Positions 9,062 to 15,853 of a stretch of 34,395 bases of DNA are shown one piece after another. A program made the translations under genes and the position numbers. The DNA lies in contig SIBF01000026.1 of the NCBI GenBank assembly GCA_009695275.1, positions 1 through 34,395 on the forward strand, read 5' to 3'. The notes under the pieces were generated by a model. It ran no database searches and had not been told where the DNA came from. It saw nothing but the letters and a program-made list of their open reading frames with translations. The stretch comes from Pedosphaera sp. GTDB taxonomy: Bacteria; Verrucomicrobiota; Verrucomicrobiia; Limisphaerales; F1-12-MAGs170. Every line of letters begins with the position of its first letter. Within the stretch, counting starts at the first letter, position 1.

Positions 9062-9808
9062 ATGGCAAACTATCCAGAATTGAACGGCAAAATAACGCTG
9101 TTGACCGGAGGCGCTGCAGGCATCGGCGCGGCAATGGTGAAACGCTTTGCCGTCGAGAAGGCGCAGGTCCACTTCTGCGACGTGGATGAGAAGCGAGGGC
9201 GGCAGATTCAGAGCGAGTGCGCCGGGCAGGTGGCCTTCACCAGAGTGGACTTGCTCAAGGAGGAGCAGATTGAGCTATGGATCCGGGGAGCGGTTCGAAT
9301 CCATGGCCGGATCGACTGCCTCATCAATAACGCGGCGGCGGATCCGCGGATCGAATTGAGCAAGACTTCGAGCGAGGATTGGGATCGCCTGTTCGCCCGG
9401 AATTTGAAGGCTTATTTCCTCACGAGCCGGACGGCTGCTCCTCACATGGGAAACGGTTCGGCGATCATCAATTTCTCCTCTGTCACGGTGCATACCGCCC
9501 CGGCGAACATGTCTGCCTACGTGGCGACCAAGGCCGGCATTCAAGGTTTCACCCGATCACTGGCCAGAGAGCTGGGGCCGCGTGGCATCCGGGTGAACTC
9601 GTTATCGCCAGGCTGGGTGATGACCGAACGGCAGATGAAACAGTTTGTGACGCCGGCCGTGAAGCGGCTCATCCGGAAGTCCCAGTGCGTTCCCGACCTG
9701 ATCCAGCCGGAGGAGATCGCGGAAGTGGCGCTGTTCCTTGCCAGTGACTCGAGCCGGGCGATTACCGGACAGGACATCCTCGTGGACCGGGGCTGGGCTC
9801 ACTCCTAA
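9062..9808 (+). CDS. SDR family oxidoreductase
   Basis: This 248-residue protein is a classical short-chain dehydrogenase/reductase, an NAD(P)-dependent oxidoreductase with a Rossmann fold. I see the cofactor motif TGGAAGIG (15-22), NNAA (89-92), the catalytic Ser near 139-140, and YVATK with Tyr153 and Lys157. The end of strand beta-2 is CDVDEKR, whose acidic residue favours NAD over NADP by family rule. I chose ATG 9062 over an in-frame GTG at 9008, which adds 18 residues without SDR character. The substrate cannot be read from the sequence. The ABC ATPase gene follows 15 bases later on the same strand, so co-transcription is likely. The divergent FtsB-like gene starts 120 bases away. Confidence 0.88.
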   Translation: MANYPELNGKITLLTGGAAGIGAAMVKRFAVEKAQVHFCDVDEKRGRQIQSECAGQVAFTRVDLLKEEQIELWIRGAVRIHGRIDCLINNAAADPRIELSKTSSEDWDRLFARNLKAYFLTSRTAAPHMGNGSAIINFSSVTVHTAPANMSAYVATKAGIQGFTRSLARELGPRGIRVNSLSPGWVMTERQMKQFVTPAVKRLIRKSQCVPDLIQPEEIAEVALFLASDSSRAITGQDILVDRGWAHS

Positions 9809-9823
9809 TTCGACATCGATCCG

Positions 9824-10636
9824 ATGAGTCATCACCGGCGACCTGTCCTGGAGATCACGGGCCTGCGCATTGAGCGTGATGGTACGGTGATCCTTGATGA
9901 CGTTCACTGGCGGGTCGAAAAGGGAGAGCATTGGGTGATGATCGGCGCCAATGGCTCCGGGAAGACTACGTTATTGAGCGCGTTGACGGGTTACTTCATG
10001 CCAACGGAAGGCGAGATCGACCTGCTTGGTCAGCGCTACGGTGAATCCGACTGGAGGGAACTCAGGAAGCAGATCGGCCTCGTGAGCTCATCGTTGCGCC
10101 AGATGATGGCGGACACGGAGCCGGCCGTCGAAAGCGTGATTGGCGGCAAGTACGCCATGATCGATTATTGGGGCCGGGTGACGCGATCCGACCGGGCCCG
10201 GGCGCTGCGAATCCTCAAGCAGATCGAATGCGGCTACCTCGCCGATCGAGCCTGGCAATTTCTGTCACAAGGGGAAAAGCAGCGTGTCTTGATCGGACGC
10301 GCTTTGATGGCGCATCCAAAACTTTTGATCCTCGACGAACCGTGTGCCGGCCTCGATCCAGCGGCGCGCGAGCACTTTCTTCAATTCCTGCAACGACTGG
10401 GAAACGGTCGGTCGGCTCCAACACTTGTGCTGGTTACCCATCACGTTGAGGAGATTGTTCCCGCGTTTTCGCATGTGCTGATGCTCAAGGAAGGAAAAGT
10501 TCTCGCTTCAGGACGGAAGCAGGAATTGATGAAGTCGAAATTCTTCAGCGAAGCGTTTGGATCGAAAGTGCGGCTGCGACGGATCGGATCACGCTACCGG
10601 CTGGAAGTGGCAGCCAAGCGGAATGTGGTGATCTGA
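9824..10636 (+). CDS. ABC transporter ATP-binding protein, ModF/YlmA type
   Basis: This 270-residue single ABC domain has a Walker A GANGSGKT (41-48), signature LSQGE (147-151), Walker B LLILDEP (167-173) and an H-loop histidine in VTHH (206-207). The N-terminal strand arrangement and the GEHWVMIGANGSGKTTLL segment resemble the stand-alone YlmA/ModF-like ATPases grouped with molybdenum transport. No permease or binding protein adjoins it, so it may not be a transporter subunit. The convergent moaA gene 29 bases downstream makes a molybdenum link attractive, but this is an inference from context. It lies 15 bases after the SDR gene. Confidence 0.88.
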   Translation: MSHHRRPVLEITGLRIERDGTVILDDVHWRVEKGEHWVMIGANGSGKTTLLSALTGYFMPTEGEIDLLGQRYGESDWRELRKQIGLVSSSLRQMMADTEPAVESVIGGKYAMIDYWGRVTRSDRARALRILKQIECGYLADRAWQFLSQGEKQRVLIGRALMAHPKLLILDEPCAGLDPAAREHFLQFLQRLGNGRSAPTLVLVTHHVEEIVPAFSHVLMLKEGKVLASGRKQELMKSKFFSEAFGSKVRLRRIGSRYRLEVAAKRNVVI

Positions 10637-10665
10637 GTTTGTGGTCGGGAGCGGCCGGGAGCCCG

Positions 10666-11730
10666 CTACCCGCCGATGCAACTCATGGTGCGCTCGGGCT
10701 GGACGAAGCTCGGTTCGCCGATGTGGTGCCGGTCTTCCTTGTGGAAGACGATGTCGCGAATGCGCGCCTCCAAATCTGCCTCCGATGTCCCTGAACGAAC
10801 CAGGCTCTTCAAGTCGTGCTCGTGAATGCTGAAAAGGCAGGTGCGCAGCTTGCCATCAGCGGTGAGCCGGACGCGATTGCAATGGCCGCAAAACGGTTCG
10901 CTCACAGGCGCGATTATTCCGATTTCGCCACGTCCGTCGGCGAAGCGCCAGCGCCGCGCGGTTTCCGAGGGATTGGGGGAAGCGACGGCTTGAAGGTCAA
11001 AGCGCGCCTGGAGCCGCCGAAGAATTTCACGACCCGGCACAACAATATCCTTCTGCCAGGAACGGCTGGAATCCAAAGGCATGAATTCGATAAATCGGAA
11101 GCTGAGGTCACGTTGGTGCGCGAGTTCAGCCAGTGATTCGATCTCGTGCTCGTTGAGGCCGCGAATGATCACGGCGTTCACTTTCACCGGTGTCATCCCG
11201 AGCTCCTGAGCCAGCTCAATGCTGCGCAGAACTTCGGACAAGCCGTCGCGCCCGGTCATTTTCTTGAAATTATCCGGATCGAGCGAGTCGAGGCTGAAAC
11301 TGATGCGCCGCAGACCGGCGGCCTTGAGCGCGTGCGCCTGGCGGGCGAAGAGAAATCCATTGCTTGTCATGGCGAGATCCTCGATGCCGGGTATCCTTGC
11401 AATACTCGCGACCACATCCGACACCGCGTTTCGGAGCAAAGGCTCTCCGCCAGTGAGCCGGATCTTGGTGATGCCCAGTCTGGCGAAGATGCGGACGAGG
11501 AATTCGATCTCCTCGAAGGTAAGAATCTCCGAGCGCGGCTTCCAGTCCGGCATGCGCAACGTCGGAGGCCGTGGATTCCGCACAGGATCGAACTTTCCCC
11601 GGTAGAAGTTCGCGGCTGCCTCGGTTTCGGGCAGGCAATAAAGGCAGCGGAAATTGCAGCGGTCCGTCAGGCTGATCCGGAGATCACGCATCACCCGGCC
11701 GAACGAGTCCTTCAACAGGCCTTCGCTCAT
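10666..11730 (-). CDS. moaA: GTP 3',8-cyclase MoaA (molybdenum cofactor biosynthesis)
   Basis: This 354-residue radical SAM enzyme catalyses the first step of molybdopterin synthesis, turning GTP into 3',8-cyclo-GTP for MoaC. The N-terminal cluster motif is CNFRCLYC (C25, C29, C32). The C-terminal cluster is carried by CGHCNRVRLTADGKLRTC, and the protein ends in the family's Gly-Gly tail (MSCIGG), which is required for activity. ATG 11730 is chosen because the preceding frame is the shadow of the upstream gene. Its ATG overlaps that gene's TGA in an ATGA junction, so translation is probably coupled. No moaC, moaE or mog is visible in the window. Confidence 0.96.
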   Translation of the reverse strand: MSEGLLKDSFGRVMRDLRISLTDRCNFRCLYCLPETEAAANFYRGKFDPVRNPRPPTLRMPDWKPRSEILTFEEIEFLVRIFARLGITKIRLTGGEPLLRNAVSDVVASIARIPGIEDLAMTSNGFLFARQAHALKAAGLRRISFSLDSLDPDNFKKMTGRDGLSEVLRSIELAQELGMTPVKVNAVIIRGLNEHEIESLAELAHQRDLSFRFIEFMPLDSSRSWQKDIVVPGREILRRLQARFDLQAVASPNPSETARRWRFADGRGEIGIIAPVSEPFCGHCNRVRLTADGKLRTCLFSIHEHDLKSLVRSGTSEADLEARIRDIVFHKEDRHHIGEPSFVQPERTMSCIGG

Positions 11731-12560
11731 TGTCCTACATTGGTTTTTGGCGCGGGAGCACTGGCGGGAGCGGGAGGAGCGTTGGTGCTGACCTTGACGA
11801 CTCGATCCCGGTTGATCTCCACGTTGAGATTGGCTGGGGCCACTTTGTTCGTGCCTGTTGGCGCTGTCATGGCGGCAGTGCCACGCTGGAGTCGTTCCGC
11901 GCCTTTCAGTGTTTCGCCGTAGAGCCCGCGACGGATCCATTCGAGCCGTTTGGCGATGGAAAGCTCATCTCGAAGTTTGCGAACCTGCTCTCGAAGCATG
12001 GCCAGATCCTGGAATTTCTTTTCCAGCTCAGCCTTTTCCGCCTGGAGTTTCTTGAGCTGCTGAATCAGAAATTCGCGATCGCCTTCGGAAGTCTTCAGCT
12101 TGAGTTCGGTGTCCGCAATCTGGGTCTCCAGCTTGCCGATCGAGCCGTTGAGGTCGGTCATCCGCTTGGTGAGGTCGTCTCGTTCGCCTTCGAGTTTGGA
12201 AATTTTATCATCGCGAGCCTTCATGGCTGACTCCGCTGCTTCCAGCGCGGCCTTGGCCTCGTTCTGCGTTTTGGCAAGGCTGGCAGACGTCGCGGCCAGG
12301 GAAGCTGAGGTGGCGGTGAGGTTGTTGGAAACTGCTTTGAGCGCCTCGGCCCGGCTGGAGAGTTCCTGTTCGAGGGAAAGGTTGACGGTGCGGGACTCGT
12401 CCAGCTTGGTCGTCGCTTCCTTGACCTGGTTGGACAGCTCGCCGATGGACGCGATATCGAGCTGGGCACGTTCCCTGGCCTTCGAGCTTCGGTACCACAG
12501 TATGCCGAGCAGGGTGATGCAGGTGACGGCGAGTAGAATGGTGGCAGTTTTCGCTTTCAT
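11727..12560 (-). CDS. Membrane-anchored coiled-coil protein of unknown function
   Basis: The 277 residues begin with a single N-terminal transmembrane or signal-anchor segment (about 6-23), then a long coiled coil (about 35-215) rich in Lys, Glu, Leu and Ala, with a short internal repeat (ATSASLAATSASLA). The tail after about 225 is rich in Pro, Ala and Thr. I recognise no enzyme motif. The topology (membrane anchor, periplasmic or cytoplasmic rod, disordered tail) suits a structural or tethering role, but that is speculation. Its TGA overlaps the moaA ATG by four bases, so the two are co-translated although no functional link is obvious. It is divergent from the LON-domain gene, leaving about 87 bases for two promoters. 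Confidence 0.75.
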   Translation of the reverse strand: MKAKTATILLAVTCITLLGILWYRSSKARERAQLDIASIGELSNQVKEATTKLDESRTVNLSLEQELSSRAEALKAVSNNLTATSASLAATSASLAKTQNEAKAALEAAESAMKARDDKISKLEGERDDLTKRMTDLNGSIGKLETQIADTELKLKTSEGDREFLIQQLKKLQAEKAELEKKFQDLAMLREQVRKLRDELSIAKRLEWIRRGLYGETLKGAERLQRGTAAMTAPTGTNKVAPANLNVEINRDRVVKVSTNAPPAPASAPAPKTNVGQ

Positions 12561-12647
12561 TTCAAATAAAGGATGGGGGCACTGTTATATTTTCGCAAGA
12601 TTTACGTTCCACTTGAATATGAGACTGCCTCTCCTAGATTCAGATTC

Positions 12648-13334
12648 ATGCAATGGCCGACCGAAGTTCCGCTGATGACGCTGCCCAATGCGATCCTGTT
12701 TCCGGACGCAATGATGCCGCTCTACATTTTTGAGCCGCGTTACCGGAAAATGCTCGAGGATGCCCTTGAGACGAACCGCATGTTCTCTGTAGCCATGCGA
12801 AAGCCATCGAGCAAGGTGGAGGCGCCGTTCCGGATGGCTGGTTTGGGGCTGATTCGCGCTTCAGTCAAGGCAAGGGATGGCACATCGCACGTCATTCTCC
12901 AGGGTCTTGCGAGGGTGGAGCTGGGGCCGGCCGTCAAGTACAAGCCTTATCGCGTTCAGCGCATCCAGCCTGTTGAAACACGCAGAACAGACACTTCGCA
13001 GTTTGCGCTGCTGACAGAACAGCTCCTGAATCTGGTTGCTCGTCGTCTCGAACAAGGGGCATTCATGCCCGAAACCTTCATGGCCAGGCTGGAGAAGAAG
13101 CTTGGGCAGACCGCCGGGCTCAATCTGGCTTCGGTGCGCCAGATTGTACAGCATCTGGTCAAGCTGGATGATCCGGACAAACTGGCAGACATGGTTTCAT
13201 GCACGTTTCTGTCGCGTCCGATGGAGCGGCAGACGATTCTGGAAACAACGGAGCTGGAACATCGCCTGATGTTCCTGATTTCATTCCTGGACGCTGAGAT
13301 CAAACGCAGCAATCAAGGAGCAAAGAATGGCTGA
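12648..13334 (+). CDS. LON peptidase substrate-binding domain-containing protein
   Basis: This protein of about 228 residues carries the N-terminal (LAN) domain of Lon without the ATPase or protease parts. The opening VPLMTLPNAILFPDAMMPLYIFE (part quoted) and EPRYRKML are characteristic, as is the later GLGLIRASVKARDG strand. Stand-alone LON-domain proteins are common and thought to bind unfolded or regulatory substrates. The exact role is unknown. I prefer ATG 12648 to ATG 12573, because the 25 extra residues have no similarity to the domain. The gene overlaps the DUF1844 gene by 8 bases, so the two form a small operon. Confidence 0.85.
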   Translation: MQWPTEVPLMTLPNAILFPDAMMPLYIFEPRYRKMLEDALETNRMFSVAMRKPSSKVEAPFRMAGLGLIRASVKARDGTSHVILQGLARVELGPAVKYKPYRVQRIQPVETRRTDTSQFALLTEQLLNLVARRLEQGAFMPETFMARLEKKLGQTAGLNLASVRQIVQHLVKLDDPDKLADMVSCTFLSRPMERQTILETTELEHRLMFLISFLDAEIKRSNQGAKNG

Positions 13335-13788
13335 CAGGGCTGGAGAATGCGGCAGCCCTGGGGAAATAAGCCGGGAGGAGATGATGTCGGCGCTGTTTGC
13401 CAATCTAGTTGTGCAGCAAACGAACATGGCATTTGTTCTCCTGGGCCGGATCTCCCACGCCGAGACGGGCAAGCTGATGCAGGATCTGGAAACCGCGCGG
13501 CTCTTCATCGATCAACTGGAAATGCTGGCCGTCAAGACCCGAGGAAACCTGAAGCGCGAGGAGGATCAACTGCTTCAACAGAGCCTGATGAATCTCCGCA
13601 TGATTTTTGTAGAAGCAGTGGAGCAGCAGGACAAGCGTTCTGCTCCAAAGGAGTCGCTTGGATCACCGGAAGGAATATTACAACCAGCCACTGCCGGCGA
13701 TGGTGACGGGGCAAACAGCTCAACCGATGCAACCGCAATTGATGCGGAGACTGAAGAATCAAAAAAGCGATTTACGAAGAATTACTAG
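13327..13788 (+). CDS. DUF1844 domain-containing protein
   Basis: This 153-residue protein has the DUF1844 core at about 20-90: a helical segment FANLVVQQTNMAFVLLGRI, then ETGKLMQDLETARLFIDQLE and KTRGNLKREE. The C-terminal 50 residues are low-complexity and acidic. The family has no established function but is well conserved in PVC and related phyla. The start has a good Shine-Dalgarno (AAGGAG at 13315-13320, six bases before ATG) located inside the end of the LON-domain gene, which supports both the start and the coupling. Confidence 0.88.
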   Translation: MADRAGECGSPGEISREEMMSALFANLVVQQTNMAFVLLGRISHAETGKLMQDLETARLFIDQLEMLAVKTRGNLKREEDQLLQQSLMNLRMIFVEAVEQQDKRSAPKESLGSPEGILQPATAGDGDGANSSTDATAIDAETEESKKRFTKNY

Positions 13789-13891
13789 CTTTGGCAAGGT
13801 GAGGAGTTTCAGCGCCCAAAAACGTCGGCCCTACTTACATCCCTGAGAGTGTGGTGAGAGCAGTGTTGTTGATGGGCAAGTAGTTAGATGG

Positions 13892-13907
13892 TGGCTTTAT
13901 GTTTGCT
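13892..13907 (+). promoter_or_regulatory. Sigma-54 (RpoN) type -24/-12 promoter
   Basis: TGGCTTTATGTTTGCT has the GG and GC doublets separated by exactly 10 bases as in the consensus TGGCACG-N4-TTGCW. The -24 GG is at 13893-13894 and the -12 GC at 13905-13906. It lies 85 bases upstream of the VPDGG protein start. In exosortase systems, sigma-54 with the PrsK/PrsR two-component pair is known to control short PEP-CTERM genes, which fits the gene behind this site. Confidence 0.7.
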
Positions 13908-13992
13908 ATGTGGAGTTATGCTTCACAGCAAGGAACGTGAAGACAGCGTTACAAGAAACCAAAAACACGAAAGCAGCAGAAGCAGTATTACG

Positions 13993-14555
13993 ATGAAAAC
14001 ATTACAAAAATTAGCTCTTGGGGCGGCTTTAATCGCTGGTTCCAGCAGCGCATTCGCAGCGGTCTATACGGATACGGATTCTCCAAATATACCTCTATTC
14101 AAGAGGGCGAGAGCAAGTCGGGAACTTGGACTTACGGGCCTGTCGTCGGCACCGTCACCAAGGTCGAAGCGTGGTTCACATTCTCGGCCAGCGATAATGA
14201 TGATGAAATGTACAAGGTCGAGATTGGTGTCGGCGACGGAGCCACCGACTTTAGCTATACGCAGCCCAATCTCATCGAGTTCGGGAATGGGTATGTCGCG
14301 ACTTGGGCATTCAACTCAGGCAGTATTCTAGCGGATGCACAAAACGGAACGTTGGGCTACAAAGTCTCGGCACCAAACGTCAGTGGCGTGGAGAACGACT
14401 TCACCTTCAAATCAGCAAAGGTCGAGGTCACTTCCGCTGACCCTGTTGGCGGTAATAACACTTCTCCCAGCTCCGTCCCAGACGGCGGTGCCACAGCGGC
14501 CCTCCTCGGTCTGGGCATGCTTGGTCTCGCTGGCCTCCGTCGGAAGCTCGCCTGA
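13993..14555 (+). pseudogene. VPDGG-type (PEP-CTERM-like) exported protein gene with a frameshift
   Basis: ATG 13993 begins a clear signal peptide (MKTLQKLALGAALIAGSSSA, then FAAVYTDTD). The mature domain continues in a different frame from about 14085 (KYTSIQEGESKSGTW...) to the stop at 14555. It ends with VPDGGATAALLGLGMLGLAG and RRKLA, a typical C-terminal sorting signal with motif, hydrophobic segment and basic tail that an exosortase/archaeosortase-type enzyme would process. The mature part is otherwise intact and Gly/Asn/Thr-rich, about 150 residues. One extra A in the AAA run at 14085-14087 would restore a single frame of about 188 codons, so this may be a sequence error rather than a dead gene. 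It has its own sigma-54 promoter and a strong terminator, so it is monocistronic. The function is unknown; it is likely a surface or biofilm-matrix protein. Confidence 0.75.
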
Positions 14556-14585
14556 TTCCGCTCTTCAATTACAAACTTGATTCTT

Positions 14586-14618
14586 AAGGCCCGTCGCAAG
14601 ACGGGCCTTTCTTATTTT
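14586..14618 (+). terminator. Intrinsic terminator after the VPDGG gene
   Basis: A perfect 10-bp stem (AAGGCCCGTC / GACGGGCCTT) with a GCAA tetraloop at 14586-14609 is followed by TCTTATTTT. It lies 30 bases past the stop codon at 14555. Confidence 0.9.
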
Positions 14619-14648
14619 GGGGTTCTTGGAAGTTTAGCGTTGGGATTT

Positions 14649-14846
14649 TCATTGGGGAACGGGGTAGAGGTTGAGGCCGCCGAGATGGAAGAAGATGCCG
14701 TTATTGAATCTTTCCGGGTTGCGGTACCCGTTGGCTTTTTACATCAGGCTTTGAATCTTGTTGTTCAAGCCCTCAATGCTTCCGTTGCTTAAGCGGTGCT
14801 GGAAGAAGGTCACGATGTTGTCCAGGCTACCGAAGGCGATCTTTAG
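14649..14846 (-). pseudogene. C-terminal remnant of an ISL3-family transposase
   Basis: Read on the minus strand from about 14846, the frame gives the C-terminal part of ISL3/IS204/IS1001-type DDE transposases: NIVTFFQHRLSNGSIEGLNN, then KIQSLM, KANGYRNPERFNNGIFFHLG and GLNLYP before a TGA at 14649-14651. The RxxN...EGLNxKI and GYRNxxxF motifs are typical of this end of the enzyme. An in-frame TAA at 14739-14741, where the family has Lys or Arg, and a stop just upstream of 14846 show it is dead. The rest of the element is missing, and I see no terminal repeats. Confidence 0.82.
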
Positions 14847-15053
14847 TCAGACGGAGGCGATCCTCTGTTGGATTTTGTAAAAAGTACGCCGTCGGACGCC
14901 AATTCCACCCCAGGAATTGGCGGCGGACGGGGGTGAGATCGGCGTTCGCCGGGCGGGTTCTCCCGGGGTTCCGGCAGCGTTTTGGCGGGGGCCGGGGAGC
15001 TTCCTCAGCTTTGCGTGCGGGTCCAGGAGGAGCCGAATTGAGTTGTGCTGAAG

Positions 15054-15755
15054 TTACTTCTTGAACTCGACCACCACCACTTCCAGAGGCTTGTCGTTGA
15101 GGTTCTCTTCGATGTGCTTTGAGGGGGCACCCCACGTGACTTCGCCCGGAGCTTTTGTCGCCGTCCTGGATTCACCATCAGGTGTGGTCACCTTCATCTT
15201 GCCTTCAGTGAGGAATGTTACCAAAAACTTGAAGCGATGGTCGTGCGTCAGACCCTTTTCGTGCGAGCCGTAACGAGCGCGGACAACCCGGACCTGATCA
15301 TTCTCGGTTTCGACCTTGTAACGCTTCGGATCCACCTTCACCCAATCGACTGGCGATGGTTTCATTTCTTTCGAGTCACCGGGTTTTGATTTCAGCTCCA
15401 CTTCCACAATGCGCACCGGATGATCGCTCACGTTCTGACTCACATGGGGTCGTGTCGTCGCCGGGCTCCACAAGGCTTCTCCAGCCTTGAAATTCAATGT
15501 CTCCACCTTGCCCGCTGAATCCGTGAGAATCATCTTGCCGGGGTCCAGATAGATCATCACGCGGTTCATCTTGTGTTCATGCAACTCGCTCTTCGCGCCC
15601 GGCGCGGAAGTAACAACCAGAACCCGCGCCTGGTCGTTGTCGATCTTGACACGGCCGTCGGCGACCTCGGCTGCGAGTGCGCGCGACAACAATGCGGCAA
15701 GAGTAAGAACTGTGATTCCATGGCGGATCGCAATGGTTGGAGAATGTGTATTCAT
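15054..15755 (-). CDS. Secreted bicupin-domain protein
   Basis: The 233 residues start with a signal peptide (about 1-29, ending ALAAEVADG), followed by two cupin beta-barrels. The first (about 34-125) has the metal-type pair H59 and H61 in SELHEHKMNR and a later His in RPHVSQNV. The second (about 140-232) has GLTHDHRFKF and KHIEENLND. The canonical Glu of the first cupin motif is not evident, so metal binding may be non-standard. Small periplasmic bicupins can be enzymes, sugar-binding proteins or stress proteins. No substrate can be assigned. It is a single gene, flanked downstream by a GC-rich stretch with the transposase remnant beyond it. Confidence 0.75.
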   Translation of the reverse strand: MNTHSPTIAIRHGITVLTLAALLSRALAAEVADGRVKIDNDQARVLVVTSAPGAKSELHEHKMNRVMIYLDPGKMILTDSAGKVETLNFKAGEALWSPATTRPHVSQNVSDHPVRIVEVELKSKPGDSKEMKPSPVDWVKVDPKRYKVETENDQVRVVRARYGSHEKGLTHDHRFKFLVTFLTEGKMKVTTPDGESRTATKAPGEVTWGAPSKHIEENLNDKPLEVVVVEFKK

Positions 15756-15853
15756 GTTGGAGGAGTGATTGCAGAGTGTGTCGTGAATGGTGTCATGTCA
15801 ACGGGAGTGGATGAGGAAACTCAACTCCCAGGAGGCTCCACGGTGATGCCACT

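Noticed and set aside
10637..10665. Shared terminator between the convergent ABC ATPase and moaA genes
   Set aside because: The GC-rich inverted repeat here has only a short imperfect stem and no T-run on either strand.
14060..14092. Programmed -1 frameshift in the VPDGG gene
   Set aside because: No slippery heptamer with a downstream stem-loop is evident. A missing base in AAA explains the shift more simply.
14827..15135. Minus-strand open frame of about 100 codons between the bicupin and the transposase remnant
   Set aside because: It is Pro/Arg-rich with no motif, overlaps the bicupin end and lies in a GC-rich stretch. I see no sign of a gene.
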